From the NCBI RefSeq assembly GCF_018736085.1, contig NZ_CP076134.1, positions 1,622,501-1,686,500 on the forward strand: a DNA stretch of 64,000 nucleotides. Reading direction: 5' to 3'. Each line of letters starts with the position of its first letter. Position 1 is the stretch's first letter. The DNA is from Bradyrhizobium sediminis. GTDB taxonomy: Bacteria; Pseudomonadota; Alphaproteobacteria; Rhizobiales; Xanthobacteraceae. The notes under the pieces were generated by a model. The model did no database searches and had not been told where the DNA came from. It saw only the letters and a list, made by a program, of their open reading frames with translations. Shown here one piece after another: positions 24,647 to 34,322 of the stretch. Position numbers and translations under genes: made by a program.

Positions 24647-26488
24647 GTGGCAATTTTCCCTACCCCACGGTTTCGCATGGTGCTCATCCTCTACGCCGCT
24701 GTTTCCGGCGTGGCGTTGACGGTCGCCTTGTGGCTGGCCGGCGATTACGGACGAACGAAAGCATACGAAGGGCTGAAAACGAGAGCGCGGAGCGCGGCAG
24801 ACCTCAATGCAACGGTGCTGCGCAGCGAGCTTGAGAAGCACCGGTCCATTCCATTCATCTTGTCCACCGATCCCGATGTGGAGGCCGCGCTCACCTCGCG
24901 CGATCCCGGCAAAGTTGAACTGCTCGACAGGAAATTCGAGGGCCTGGCGGAGGGGATCCGCGCCTCCGTGATTTACCTCCTGGATGCCGACGGCCGCACA
25001 CTCGCTGCGAGCAACTGGAAAACGACGACGAGTTTCGTCGGCAACAGCTATCGCTTCCGCCCTTACTACTCGCTGGCTGTCGACAAGGGCAGTGCCGAGT
25101 ATTTTGCCCTCGGTACCGTCAGCCGGCGGCCAGGTCTCTATATCTCCCGCCGCGTGGATGGCCCGGCGGGCGTTCTGGGCATCGTGGTCGTCAAGCTGGA
25201 ATTCGATCAAGTGGAGGCCGGTTGGGGCCGCTCAGACATGCCGTCCTACGTCACCGAGGAACGCGGCATTGTCCTGATCACCAGCAACCAGAATTGGCGG
25301 TTCATGACGGAGACGCCACTCTCTGCCGGCGACGCAGCGTCAATTCGGGCGAGTCTGCAATTTGGAGAGGCTCCGCTTCGGCCGCTTCCGATCAACAAGG
25401 TCAGGGATGACACATTCGGCGGCCACCCCGCTCAAGTCGTTGCAGCCCGCCTGCCGGACGCAAAGCAATCCGGCAATTTTCTGAAGATTGAGGCTCCTGT
25501 CAGGACGACGGGCTGGCAGTTGCATCTCCTGGTTCCGGCTGCGGACGCCGTCGCGGGTCGTGTCAGCGAGGCGCGCCTGTCTCTCGGTCTCGTTCTCGTG
25601 CCGATCCTGGGGCTCGGCGCCGTGCTGCTTTATCGGCGCGAGCGAACTTCCGCTCTCGCGGCAGAGGCTGCAGCCGCGCGAATTGAGCTGGAGCACCATG
25701 TCGAGGTTCGAACGCACGATCTGCGCCAGGCGAACGAGCGGCTGGAATGGGAAATAGGCGAACGTCAGAGAACCGAGAATAAACTGCACACGCTCATGGA
25801 GGATCTGTCGCAGGCGAACCGGCTTGCTTCGTTAGGCCAGATTACCGCCGGCGTGGCGCACGAGATCAACCAGCCGGTGGCGGCAATCCGGGCCTATGCC
25901 GACAACGCCCGCGCGTTTCTCGATCGCGACGACAAGATGCATGTTCAGGACAATCTCGCCATGATCGCCTCTCTGACGGACCGCATCGGAACAATTACCG
26001 ATGGGCTTCGCAGCTTCAGTCGAAAGGGCCCGGGTGAGATCGGACCTGTCAGCAGCATGGAGGCAATCGAGGGTGCTCTGCTGCTTCTGGGGAGCCGGAT
26101 TCGAGCTCAATCCACGTCGATTGAATGTCACTATCCAATTGGCGATCTCGTCGTCTCCGCAAATCGAACCCGTCTGGAACAGGTGCTGGTGAATCTCGTT
26201 CAGAACGCGCTCGATGCAACCAAGGACAGCGTCGACGGAAGCATTCACATCAGGCTCGACGTCGCGGGTGACGAAGTTGAATTGTCGGTGTCGGACAACG
26301 GCCCCGGCATTCCGCAGCATGTCCTGAATACCCTCTTCACCCCGTTCAGGACGGCCAAGGCCAATGGGCTCGGTCTCGGGCTCGTCATCTCGAATGACAT
26401 CGTGATCGATCTGGGAGGAAGAATCGACGTGAAGAGGATCCAGGAGAGGGAAACGTGTTTCACGGTTGTCCTGAGAAGATTCCAATGA
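24647..26488 (+). CDS. dctB: C4-dicarboxylate sensor histidine kinase
   Basis: A 613-residue membrane sensor kinase. An N-terminal membrane helix (about 11-31) is followed by a periplasmic double-PDC sensor domain (about 32-300), with DctB-type features: [17 protein letters not shown] and [21 protein letters not shown] second membrane helix (about 305-325) and a coiled coil follow, then the H-box [20 protein letters not shown] and ATPase motifs ([28 protein letters not shown]). It should sense C4-dicarboxylates outside the cell and phosphorylate DctD, whose gene overlaps by 4 bases. A GTG at 24647 is used; ATG at 24677 would start at the first membrane helix. Confidence 0.92.
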   Translation: MAIFPTPRFRMVLILYAAVSGVALTVALWLAGDYGRTKAYEGLKTRARSAADLNATVLRSELEKHRSIPFILSTDPDVEAALTSRDPGKVELLDRKFEGLAEGIRASVIYLLDADGRTLAASNWKTTTSFVGNSYRFRPYYSLAVDKGSAEYFALGTVSRRPGLYISRRVDGPAGVLGIVVVKLEFDQVEAGWGRSDMPSYVTEERGIVLITSNQNWRFMTETPLSAGDAASIRASLQFGEAPLRPLPINKVRDDTFGGHPAQVVAARLPDAKQSGNFLKIEAPVRTTGWQLHLLVPAADAVAGRVSEARLSLGLVLVPILGLGAVLLYRRERTSALAAEAAAARIELEHHVEVRTHDLRQANERLEWEIGERQRTENKLHTLMEDLSQANRLASLGQITAGVAHEINQPVAAIRAYADNARAFLDRDDKMHVQDNLAMIASLTDRIGTITDGLRSFSRKGPGEIGPVSSMEAIEGALLLLGSRIRAQSTSIECHYPIGDLVVSANRTRLEQVLVNLVQNALDATKDSVDGSIHIRLDVAGDEVELSVSDNGPGIPQHVLNTLFTPFRTAKANGLGLGLVISNDIVIDLGGRIDVKRIQERETCFTVVLRRFQ

Positions 26489-27831
26489 ATGAGAACTCCC
26501 AAACAACGGTCGTTTTTGTCGACGACGACGAAACCCTCCGGCACGCCAATTCGCAAACGCTCGAGCTGGCCGGATTTCGTGTCTTGTCGTTCAGCTCGGC
26601 CAGCTCCGCACTAACGGTGTTGAACGGCAATTTCGATGGCGTCGTCGTCACCGACATCCGGATGCCGCAGATCAGCGGGCTGCAATTATTCAGGCGGTTG
26701 AAAGAAACCGACCCTGCCATGCCGGTGATCTTGATTACCGGACACGGGGACATTCCGATGGCTGTCGATGCCATGCGCGAAGGGGCCTATGATTTCATCG
26801 CGAAACCCTTCGCCGTGGACCGGCTGATCCATAGCGTTCGACGCGCTGCCGAAATGCGGCGGTTGGTCATGGAAAATCGGCGTCTTTATCTGGCTACCGA
26901 GGCTGCGACGCAGGAATTGCCCTTGATCGGGCAAACGCCATCCATGCAGCGGTTGCGCAATACGTTGCGTCAGATTGCCGATGCAGACGTTGATGTGCTG
27001 ATCGCCGGTGAAACCGGCAGCGGCAAGGAAGTCGTCGCCAACCTCCTTCATCGCTGGAGCAAGCGGCGCGCAGGGCACTTTGTTGCGCTCAACTGCGGGG
27101 CTCTCCCGGAAACCATGATCGAGAGCGAATTGTTTGGGCATGAGCCCGGCGCGTTCACGGGCGCCCAGAAACGACGCATCGGCCGTATCGAGTATTCGAG
27201 CGGCGGAACGCTGTTCCTGGATGAAATCGAGAGCATGCCGGTTTCGACGCAAGTCAAGCTCCTGCGGGTTCTCGAGGCTCGCGAGGTCGCGCCGCTTGGA
27301 ACCAACGACCTGCGGGCCGTCGACCTTCGCGTGGTCGCCGCATCCAAGGTTGATCTCGGCCATCCGGCACAGCGAAGCAGCTTCCGGGAGGATCTGTTCT
27401 TTCGATTGAACGTCGTGACGATCTCGATCCCGCCGCTCAGGGAACGCAGGGAAGATATCCCGCTGCTGTTCGCGCACTTCCTGAACAAGGCGGCGAGCCG
27501 GTTCAAGACCAAGCCTGTTGAAATCAACAGGGCTCTTCATCGTCATCTTATGGAGCATCAGTGGCCCGGAAATGTTCGGGAGCTCTCTCATTTTGCGGAG
27601 CGCGTTGCGCTGGGGTTGGGTGATGACGAATCAAATCCTGACTCGGAAGCAAAAACGAGCGGTGACTCATTGCCTACCAGGGTTGAGCGCTACGAAGGCG
27701 ATCTAATTCGCCAAACATTGTCTGAAAATCATGGGGATGTTCGCTTGACGGTGGCGGCACTCGGCATTCCCCGGAAAACCTTTTACGACAAGATGCAGAG
27801 ACACGGAATCAATCGCGCGGACTATGAATGA
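26485..27831 (+). CDS. dctD: sigma-54-dependent C4-dicarboxylate response regulator
   Basis: A 448-residue NtrC-family activator. The receiver domain has acidic residues VDDDE, the phosphoacceptor Asp57 (VVVTDIRMP) and Lys in FIAKPFAVD. The AAA+ domain has Walker A GETGSGKE, the sigma-54 contacting loop EPGAFTGAQ and Walker [13 protein letters not shown] Fis-type helix-turn-helix closes the protein ([20 protein letters not shown]). Translation is coupled to dctB (ATGA overlap). It presumably activates the TRAP transporter genes 0.7 kb downstream, although I could not find a good -24/-12 element before them. Confidence 0.93.
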   Translation: MNENSQTTVVFVDDDETLRHANSQTLELAGFRVLSFSSASSALTVLNGNFDGVVVTDIRMPQISGLQLFRRLKETDPAMPVILITGHGDIPMAVDAMREGAYDFIAKPFAVDRLIHSVRRAAEMRRLVMENRRLYLATEAATQELPLIGQTPSMQRLRNTLRQIADADVDVLIAGETGSGKEVVANLLHRWSKRRAGHFVALNCGALPETMIESELFGHEPGAFTGAQKRRIGRIEYSSGGTLFLDEIESMPVSTQVKLLRVLEAREVAPLGTNDLRAVDLRVVAASKVDLGHPAQRSSFREDLFFRLNVVTISIPPLRERREDIPLLFAHFLNKAASRFKTKPVEINRALHRHLMEHQWPGNVRELSHFAERVALGLGDDESNPDSEAKTSGDSLPTRVERYEGDLIRQTLSENHGDVRLTVAALGIPRKTFYDKMQRHGINRADYE

Positions 27832-28507
27832 ATTGCGTTGTCGGTGCCGGGAGTTTCAAATCGCTGACCAGGCGGGCTTGACTGTCGGGGACTTCGATTT
27901 AGCCATCGACCGTCGTTGCAGTATCCGGGATCGAAGTCCCCGGCGTCGGACGGACGTGCGAGATTGCGCACGTTCATCCCATGTGTTGTGCGTCAGATCG
28001 GACATCGCTGCGGAGTTTCGATCGCTTTGTCGAAAATTCCCGCATACTTTCAACGAAGCGGTAACACGCGGGACCTTGGCACGCCGTTTGCTCAAGTGTT
28101 TCCATCTGCTGCCGGCTGGCAGCGAGGTTGATATGCAGATTCCCACGGCGCCCACTCAAAGAACGGGCCGGGGAGAGGGGGACAACGGTCATGGCTCTTG
28201 CGGCCAATAAGGCGTGCGTAAACGAGCTTCGGGCATTCCGAACGCAACCTCGTCACCACGAGGCTTCAGCGTGAATCGCAGTCCGATCATTTCGAGCTCA
28301 GCGACAATGTCGACCGGCAGCAAGGGCGCATTGCAGGGAAACGCCGCACGCGAGCGTCGTTTCTTTTGCAATGCAGCAAAATTTGCGAAGTGGCCCCTGC
28401 TAACGAGCAATGGCATTTCAGCCGGCTTCTCTGTATTGGTGTCGCAGGAATAACGGTATCGGAGCCGCGTAGCTCGCGCGCTTCGGGAAAATCATGTGGG
28501 AGGAAAA
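27832..28507. other. long intergenic region before dctP
   Basis: This 676-base stretch lies between dctD and the TRAP transporter. No gene is convincing. A minus-strand frame (about 28189-28340) reads LLPVDIVAELEMIGLRFTLK and looks somewhat protein-like, but has no recognised family. The region should contain the dctP promoter and DctD enhancer sites. I searched for TGGCAC-N5-TTGC and found only poor matches (for example TGGCATTTCAGCCGG near 28411). Confidence 0.4.
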
Positions 28508-29509
28508 ATGCGTAAATTGGTTTTGGCTGCTGCGTCGGTCGCGGCATTGGCACTGGCAGGGCCCGCGGCGGCGCAGGCTCCGATCGTCATCAAATTCAGC
28601 CACGTGGTCGCGCCGAACACGCCGAAGGGTCTCGCCTCCGAGAAATTCAAGGAACTGGCGGAGAAGTACACCGGCGGCAAGGTGAAGGTCGAAGTCTATC
28701 CGAATTCGCAGCTCTACAAGGACAAGGAAGAGCTGGAGGCGCTGCAGCTTGGCGCGGTGCAGATGCTGGCGCCGTCGAACGCCAAGTTCGGCCCGATCGG
28801 CGTCAAGGAATTCGAGGTTTTCGATCTTCCCTATGTCCTGCCGGACATCAAGGCGCTGCGCAAAGTCACCGACGGTCCGCTCGGCGCCAAGCTGCTCAAG
28901 CTGCTCGATGCCAAGGGCATGACCGGGCTTGCATACTGGGACAACGGCTTCAAGCAGATGAGCGCCAACAAGAAGCTGGTCGCGCCCGCCGATTACAAGG
29001 GCCTGAAATTCCGCATTCAGTCCTCGAAGGTGCTGGAAGCGCAGTTCCGTACGCTTGGTTCGATTCCGCAGGTGATGGCTTTCTCGGAAGTCTATCAGGC
29101 GCTGCAGACCGGCGTGGTCGACGGGCAGGAAAATACCTGGTCGAACATCTACACCCAGAAGATGCATGAAGTGCAGAAGTACATCACCAATACCAATCAC
29201 GGCTACATCGGCTATATCGTGGTGGTGAACAAGAAGTTCTGGGATGGCATTCCGGCCGATATCAAGCCCCAACTCGACAAGGCCATGAAGGAAGCCACCG
29301 CCTTCGGCAACAACCAGTCGCAGAAGGAAAACGACGACGCGCTGGCGGAGATCAAGAAGACCGGCAAGAGCGAAATCGTCACGCTGACGCCGGAACAGGA
29401 TGCGGCGATGCGCAAGGCGCTCGAGCCGGTCTACAAGGATGTGGCATCGCGCGTCGGCCAGTCCGTGATTGACGAATTCCTCAAGGAGACGAGGGGCGCG
29501 ACCAACTAA
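28508..29509 (+). CDS. dctP: TRAP transporter solute-binding protein, DctP family
   Basis: A 333-residue exported protein. GGGAGG four bases before ATG 28508 fixes the start. The signal peptide is MRKLVLAAASVAALALAGPA, cleaved near AAAQA. The mature part has the DctP-type text KFSHVVAPNTPKGLASEKF, the conserved Arg of the carboxylate pocket in GLKFRIQSSKVLEAQFRTLG and the QNP-like segment VVDGQENTWSNIYTQK. By similarity to DctP it should bind succinate, fumarate or malate, and the adjacent dctBD genes support this. A strong hairpin follows the stop, so binding protein may be made in excess over the membrane subunits. Confidence 0.94.
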   Translation: MRKLVLAAASVAALALAGPAAAQAPIVIKFSHVVAPNTPKGLASEKFKELAEKYTGGKVKVEVYPNSQLYKDKEELEALQLGAVQMLAPSNAKFGPIGVKEFEVFDLPYVLPDIKALRKVTDGPLGAKLLKLLDAKGMTGLAYWDNGFKQMSANKKLVAPADYKGLKFRIQSSKVLEAQFRTLGSIPQVMAFSEVYQALQTGVVDGQENTWSNIYTQKMHEVQKYITNTNHGYIGYIVVVNKKFWDGIPADIKPQLDKAMKEATAFGNNQSQKENDDALAEIKKTGKSEIVTLTPEQDAAMRKALEPVYKDVASRVGQSVIDEFLKETRGATN

Positions 29510-29520
29510 AGCGACGTCGG

Positions 29521-29552
29521 AAGGCTTCCGTGCCTCGGCACGGAAGCCTTTT
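29521..29552 (+). terminator. strong hairpin between dctP and dctQ
   Basis: AAGGCTTCCGTGCC (29521-29534) pairs perfectly with GGCACGGAAGCCTT (29537-29550), giving a 14-base stem with a TC tip, followed by TT. It lies 11 bases after the dctP stop and 94 bases before dctQ. Partial termination or mRNA stabilisation here would raise dctP relative to dctQM. Confidence 0.8.
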
Positions 29553-29645
29553 CACGTCTGGGGGACTGCGGCCGTTTTGGCCGCAAAAGGGAATGCGCGA
29601 GATCATCCGCCTTGGCTCCAAGGATGATCCGCATGGGGGGAGTTC

Positions 29646-30221
29646 ATGTTTCTTCGCATCCTCGATCGGCTAGAGGAGATACTGATCGCGACGCTGATGG
29701 CGCTCGCGACGTTCATCATCTTTCTTGCGGTGATGCATCGCTATCTCATCGGAATTCCCTTCCTTTATCCGCTGCTGTTTCCGATCAACCTGTCCTGGGC
29801 GCAGGAACTGTGCATCTACATGTTCGTGTGGGTGGCGAAGTTCGGCGCGGCCTATGGCGTGCGTACCGGCATTCACGTCGGCGTCGACGTCCTGGTCAAC
29901 CAGCTCAAGCCGCCGTGGCGGAACATCGTGGTGCTGTTCGGGCTGTTCTGCGGCGCCTTCTTCACCGCCGTGATCGGCACCATGGGCGCAAAATTCGTCT
30001 TCGGGCTGATGTTTACCGATCAGGTCTCGCCCGATCTCGAAATTCCAAGCTGGATCATCTATCTCTGCATTCCGCTCGGCTCCTATCTGATGTGTTTCCG
30101 TTTTCTCCAGGTCGCGTACACTTACTGGCGCACCGGCGAATTGCCGCACCATGACCACGCCCATGTCGAGGGAATCGACGTCGACGCGCCAGGTATCGGC
30201 GCCGCGGAGGTCACGCGATGA
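29646..30221 (+). CDS. dctQ: TRAP transporter small permease, DctQ family
   Basis: A 191-residue membrane protein with four helices. The conserved DctQ pattern is visible: LEEILIATLMALATFIIFLA, WAQELCIYMFVWVAKFGAAY and GIHVGVDVLVNQL. GGGGAG precedes the ATG. It pairs with DctM to form the sodium- or proton-driven translocator. The gene overlaps dctM by 4 bases. Confidence 0.93.
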   Translation: MFLRILDRLEEILIATLMALATFIIFLAVMHRYLIGIPFLYPLLFPINLSWAQELCIYMFVWVAKFGAAYGVRTGIHVGVDVLVNQLKPPWRNIVVLFGLFCGAFFTAVIGTMGAKFVFGLMFTDQVSPDLEIPSWIIYLCIPLGSYLMCFRFLQVAYTYWRTGELPHHDHAHVEGIDVDAPGIGAAEVTR

Positions 30222-31543
30222 GCAGCCTATTCATCTTCGGACTCCTGATCGCGCTGATGCTGACGGGCATGCCGATCTCGATTGCGCTCGGCATGACGGT
30301 TCTGACCTTCATCTACACGATGACGAATGTCCCGACCGAGTCGGTGGCGCTGAAACTGTTTACCGGCATCGACAATTTCGAGATCATGGCGATCCCGTTC
30401 TTCATTCTTGCCGGCAACTTCCTGACCCATGGCGGCGTCGCGCGCCGCATGATCAATTTTGCCACTTCGATGGTCGGGCACTGGCACGGCGGGCTGGGTC
30501 TCGCGGGCGTGATGGCCTGCGCACTGTTCGCCGCGGTGTCGGGCTCGTCGCCGGCGACCGTGATCGCGATCGGCTCGATCATGATGCCGGCGATGGTGAA
30601 GCAGGGTTTCCCCAAGCGCTTCGGCGCCGGCGTCATCACCACCTCCGGCGCGCTCGGCATCCTGATCCCGCCATCGATCGTGATGGTGATCTATTGCGTG
30701 GCGACCGGCGGCAGCGTCGCACTCGATCCCGCCGGCCTTCGTGTCTCGTCGGCTTCGGTCGGACAGATGTTCATGGCGGGCGTCATCCCCGGTATCATGC
30801 TGGCGACGCTGCTCGGACTGACGACGTTCTACCGCGCCTGGAAGAACGACTATCCGCGATTGCCGCGCGCGAGCTGGACCGAGCGCTTTGTTGCATTCCA
30901 GAAATGCATGTGGGGGCTGCTGCTGATCCTGATCGTGCTCGGCGGGATCTATGCCGGCCTGTTCACGCCGACCGAAGCTGCAGCCGTCAGCGCGGTCTAT
31001 GCCTTCGTCATCGCGGTGTTCGTGTACAAGGACATGGGGCTCAGGGACGTGCCCAAGGTCCTGCTCGGCTCCGCCAATATGAGCGCGATGATTCTCTACA
31101 TCATCACCAATGCGGTGCTGTTCTCGTTCCTGATGGCGAATGAGAATATTCCGCAGCACATCGCCGCGTGGATCACGTCGGTCGGCGTCGACTGGATCAT
31201 CTTCCTGCTGATCGTCAACGTGCTGCTGCTGATCGCCGGCAATGTGATGGAGGCGTCCTCGATCGTGCTGATCATGGCGCCGATCCTGTTTCCGGTGGCG
31301 GTCAAGCTCGGGATTCACCCGGTGCATCTGGGCATCCTGATGGTCGTCAACATGGAAGTCGGCATGTGCCACCCGCCGGTCGGGCTCAACCTCTATGTGG
31401 CGTCGGGTATCGCCAAGATGGGCATCACCGAACTGACGATCGCGGTATGGCCTTGGCTCTTGACCATGCTGATCTTCCTCGGCGTCGTCACCTACGTGCC
31501 GGAAATCTCGCTGTGGCTGCCGCGCGCGCTCGGCATGCTCTGA
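30218..31543 (+). CDS. dctM: TRAP transporter large permease, DctM family
   Basis: A 441-residue protein with about twelve membrane segments. Typical motifs include FFILAGNFLTHGGVARRMIN, AAVSGSSPATVIAIGSIMMP, GALGILIPPSIVMVIY and CHPPVGLNLYVASGI. It forms the transport channel of the DctPQM system for C4-dicarboxylate-type acids. The ATG overlaps the dctQ stop, so the two subunits are translated together. The transporter set is complete. Confidence 0.95.
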   Translation: MSSLFIFGLLIALMLTGMPISIALGMTVLTFIYTMTNVPTESVALKLFTGIDNFEIMAIPFFILAGNFLTHGGVARRMINFATSMVGHWHGGLGLAGVMACALFAAVSGSSPATVIAIGSIMMPAMVKQGFPKRFGAGVITTSGALGILIPPSIVMVIYCVATGGSVALDPAGLRVSSASVGQMFMAGVIPGIMLATLLGLTTFYRAWKNDYPRLPRASWTERFVAFQKCMWGLLLILIVLGGIYAGLFTPTEAAAVSAVYAFVIAVFVYKDMGLRDVPKVLLGSANMSAMILYIITNAVLFSFLMANENIPQHIAAWITSVGVDWIIFLLIVNVLLLIAGNVMEASSIVLIMAPILFPVAVKLGIHPVHLGILMVVNMEVGMCHPPVGLNLYVASGIAKMGITELTIAVWPWLLTMLIFLGVVTYVPEISLWLPRALGML

Positions 31544-31663
31544 AGGATCTCGATCGGCGTGCCGCGATCGCGCGAAGGCGGTTACCCGCCGGGCATGATC
31601 GCGGGCTCGGAACCGGGTTGGCTAAATTCCATTTGGCGCGCCAGCCGGCTTGGCAAGCCGGTT

Positions 31664-31679
31664 TGTGATCGAGATCACA
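31664..31679 (+). promoter_or_regulatory. perfect Crp-type palindrome before caspase-like gene
   Basis: TGTGATCGAGATCACA matches the Crp half-site rule TGTGA-N6-TCACA without mismatch and is fully palindromic in its outer ten positions. It lies 73 bases before the ATG of the caspase-like gene. A GCCGGCTTG-type hairpin (31643-31660) precedes it and could end the dctM transcript. Alphaproteobacterial Crp/Fnr-family regulators recognise closely related sites; which one acts here is unknown. Confidence 0.6.
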
Positions 31680-31751
31680 TACAGCCGGCATGCGCCGCCA
31701 CTAGCGTAACTGCATCCAATCTCACGCAGAGATTTGTTGTGGGAGAACGCC

Positions 31752-33503
31752 ATGAGCTTATTCAAGAGTACTTTATTGGGTGCCTGCCTTTTGGCCAGCC
31801 TGCTGGCGGCAGGTCCGACACGTCCGGCCCATGCCCAGCGAGCGGCAGCCGAAGCCGCCCCCGTGGAACAGTCGGCGCAATCGCAGCCCTCGGTCCAGAA
31901 ATCGATCCAGGCGGCGGAGAACCCGGCTCGCGCCGGTAATTCGCTGGGCTTGACGGGGCCGGAGCAGCGCGTCGCGCTGGTGATCGGCAACTCGAACTAC
32001 CGAAACGTTGCCCAGCTCTCGAACCCCGCCAACGACGCGAAGGCCGTGGCTCAACTCCTCAATGCCGCGGGCTTCGAGGTTATTTCAGCGACGGATCTCA
32101 ATCACAATGAGATGATTCAGGTCGTGCAGGATTTCTCGGGCAAAATTGCCGGTCGCGGCCCGAACACCGTGGCGATGGTGTACTATGCCGGTCACGGCGT
32201 GCAGCTCGCGGGCGAAAACTATCTCGTTCCGGTCGACGCCAGGATCTCTTCCGAACCCGATCTGGTCAATGGTTCGGTCCGCCTCGTCGATGTGATGGCG
32301 ACGTTGGAGACGATTCCGAGCCGGATGCGGATTGTTATCCTCGATGCCTGCCGCAATAATCCGTTCCCCTCGCTCAATGATGCGGGACGCGGACTTGCGA
32401 TCGTCGATGCGCCGAACGGCTCGATCGTGGCCTATTCAACCGCACCGGGCACTGAAGCGCTCGATGGCACCGGCGCCCATAGCCCGTACGCGGCTGCGTT
32501 CTTGCGGCTGGCGCATGAGAAAAACCTCCCGATCGAGCAGTTGTTCAAGCGTATCCGGCTCGATGTGAACAATTCAACGGACGGGCGGCAGACCCCCTGG
32601 GAAAGCTCGTCGCTGACGCGCGATTTCTATTTCTTCGGCGATACCGCGGTTGCGGCGACGAGAGTGCCGGCGCCGGAGAAGGCCGTCCAGGTGGCGGACA
32701 ATCTTCCCTCGCGCGCCACGCGCCAGGCCTACGACTACGTGCTGGCCGAAAATTCCGTCGAGCACTATCAGGAATTCATCCGGCTCTATCCGCACGACCC
32801 CTTGTGCGACCGTATTCGCGCGCTGCTGGGCAGTCTCGTGCAGGCGAAGGCGTGGCACAATGCGGTACTCGCCAATTCCCCCGTCGCGTACAAATCGTTC
32901 TATGACAAGTTCTCGAACGGTCCCTATGCGCAGAATGCGCTGAAACTGGCGGCGCAGCCGAAAATGGTTCCGCTTTCGCAGCCCACGCAGATCATCGCGC
33001 CGCCTTCGATCAAGCTCGGCACTCTCGGCATGTCGCGGGACAATTCCGGTCTCAACCCCGGCGCATCCGGGTTGTTGCAGGGCCGTTCCCCGCAACAGGG
33101 AAATGTTCTGCAGAGCGGGCTAGGCAACATGGCTGCGGGCAAGTCCGGCATGGACAAGTTCCGCAATGGCGGTCGGATCGTCACGCTGCAGTCTCCCGGC
33201 ACGAACGCATCTGCCGGGAGTAACGGCGCCGCTTCGGGCAAGATCGTAAACCTGCCGACCGGTGGTTTGAACAAGGCCGGCGGGCAAGGCCCGAAGCTTG
33301 GTGAAGCGGCGAACCGCATCGACGGTCGGCCTGCGAAACCGCTCCCGCAGATTGGCGTCAATCGGCAGCCGGCGGGCATATCGCGGTCCAACATCGGTAC
33401 ACCGCCGGGAAGCGGCGGTGGCAGCCTCCGCGTGGTGTCGACGCAATCTCATGGATCTGCTTTCCAACCACAGCAGACCAATGGCAGGTTTGGACGATGG
33501 TAA
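31752..33503 (+). CDS. secreted caspase-fold protein (peptidase C14)
   Basis: A 583-residue protein. The start at 31752 has GGGAG before it, and residues 1-28 are a signal peptide (LLGACLLASLLAAGPTRPAHA). The caspase domain (about 72-300) has RVALVIGNSNYRNVAQLSNP, catalytic His148 in VYYAGHGVQLAGENY and Cys200 in VILDACRNNPFPS, so the dyad is intact. A middle helical region (about 325-400) follows. The C-terminal 180 residues are low complexity, rich in Gly, Asn, Ser and Pro. Such exported caspase homologues are frequent in rhizobia; cleavage targets are unknown. Expression may be under a Crp-type regulator. Confidence 0.88.
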   Translation: MSLFKSTLLGACLLASLLAAGPTRPAHAQRAAAEAAPVEQSAQSQPSVQKSIQAAENPARAGNSLGLTGPEQRVALVIGNSNYRNVAQLSNPANDAKAVAQLLNAAGFEVISATDLNHNEMIQVVQDFSGKIAGRGPNTVAMVYYAGHGVQLAGENYLVPVDARISSEPDLVNGSVRLVDVMATLETIPSRMRIVILDACRNNPFPSLNDAGRGLAIVDAPNGSIVAYSTAPGTEALDGTGAHSPYAAAFLRLAHEKNLPIEQLFKRIRLDVNNSTDGRQTPWESSSLTRDFYFFGDTAVAATRVPAPEKAVQVADNLPSRATRQAYDYVLAENSVEHYQEFIRLYPHDPLCDRIRALLGSLVQAKAWHNAVLANSPVAYKSFYDKFSNGPYAQNALKLAAQPKMVPLSQPTQIIAPPSIKLGTLGMSRDNSGLNPGASGLLQGRSPQQGNVLQSGLGNMAAGKSGMDKFRNGGRIVTLQSPGTNASAGSNGAASGKIVNLPTGGLNKAGGQGPKLGEAANRIDGRPAKPLPQIGVNRQPAGISRSNIGTPPGSGGGSLRVVSTQSHGSAFQPQQTNGRFGRW

Positions 33504-33730
33504 GCATGCAGCTACCCGCGAACAATTCTTAGCAAGTCGAGGTTCATTCCGAAATCTGGCCACCAACCGAAGGCGGATACGGCCTTTGGCTGGTGGCTTC
33601 CACATCTGTTCCGGTCGAGCGAACTCGCGGCAGATTACATCTTGGTAACAGAGGCCACTCTGTCCAATCTGTAAGTTGATTGGCAGGCTGGGTGACCTCA
33701 TCTTCAGGCAACCTTTTGAAGGAGGTTCGC

Positions 33731-34321
33731 ATGAAAAAGTTCGCCATCGCCGGGATCGCAGCCCTCGCCATCGCCGGTTCCACCGCGGTCTATGCCCAGC
33801 ACAACCGCCCCTGGTTTCATCACCACGAGCGGATGAGCCCGGAGGACAGGGCGGCGTTCACCGACGCGCGGATTGCCGCCGTCAAGGCGGGCCTCAAGCT
33901 CAACGCCGAACAGGAAAAGCTGTGGCCGCCGGTCGAAGCCGCGGTGCGGGATTTCGCCAAACTGCGAATCGATCGCGCCAATGCGCGGATGAATGCCAAG
34001 CCTGACGATACCGCGCAGCCGGCCGATCCGGTCGCGCGCCTGCGCGACCGCGCCGAGACCATGGCGACCACGGCGGCGGCGATGAAGAAGATCGCAGACG
34101 CGGCGGATCCGCTCTACAAGACCCTCGACGACGGCCAGAAGCGGCGCCTCGCCATCCTGACCCATATGGAAGGCCGGTTCGGCCGGGGTGGCTGGCGCCA
34201 CCATGGATTCCAGCGCGGCATGGACCGCGACGACGGCGGCTGGGGCCGTGGCTATGACCGGGATCGGTACGACCGGGACGGCGGGCCGGGCAAGGACCGG
34301 GGCGGCCCCGAGCGGCTCTAG
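33731..34321 (+). CDS. Spy/CpxP-family periplasmic protein
   Basis: A 196-residue exported protein. GAAGGAGG five bases before ATG 33731 fixes the start; signal peptide MKKFAIAGIAALAIAGSTAV ends near YAQ. The helical core has two LTxxQ-like repeats (LKLNAEQEKLWPPVEAAVRD and YKTLDDGQKRRLAILT), the hallmark of the Spy/CpxP chaperone family, here of the longer rhizobial type. The tail is Gly/Arg/Asp-rich (DRDDGGWGRGYDRDRYDRDG). The TAG stop falls inside the 6-base target duplication of an IS481 element, so the coding sequence is untouched but its own terminator is now about 1.1 kb away. Confidence 0.85.
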   Translation: MKKFAIAGIAALAIAGSTAVYAQHNRPWFHHHERMSPEDRAAFTDARIAAVKAGLKLNAEQEKLWPPVEAAVRDFAKLRIDRANARMNAKPDDTAQPADPVARLRDRAETMATTAAAMKKIADAADPLYKTLDDGQKRRLAILTHMEGRFGRGGWRHHGFQRGMDRDDGGWGRGYDRDRYDRDGGPGKDRGGPERL

Positions 34322-34322
34322 C

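Noticed and set aside
28411..28426. TGGCATTTCAGCCGG as a sigma-54 promoter for dctP
   Set aside because: The -12 element would be GG rather than GC at the required spacing.
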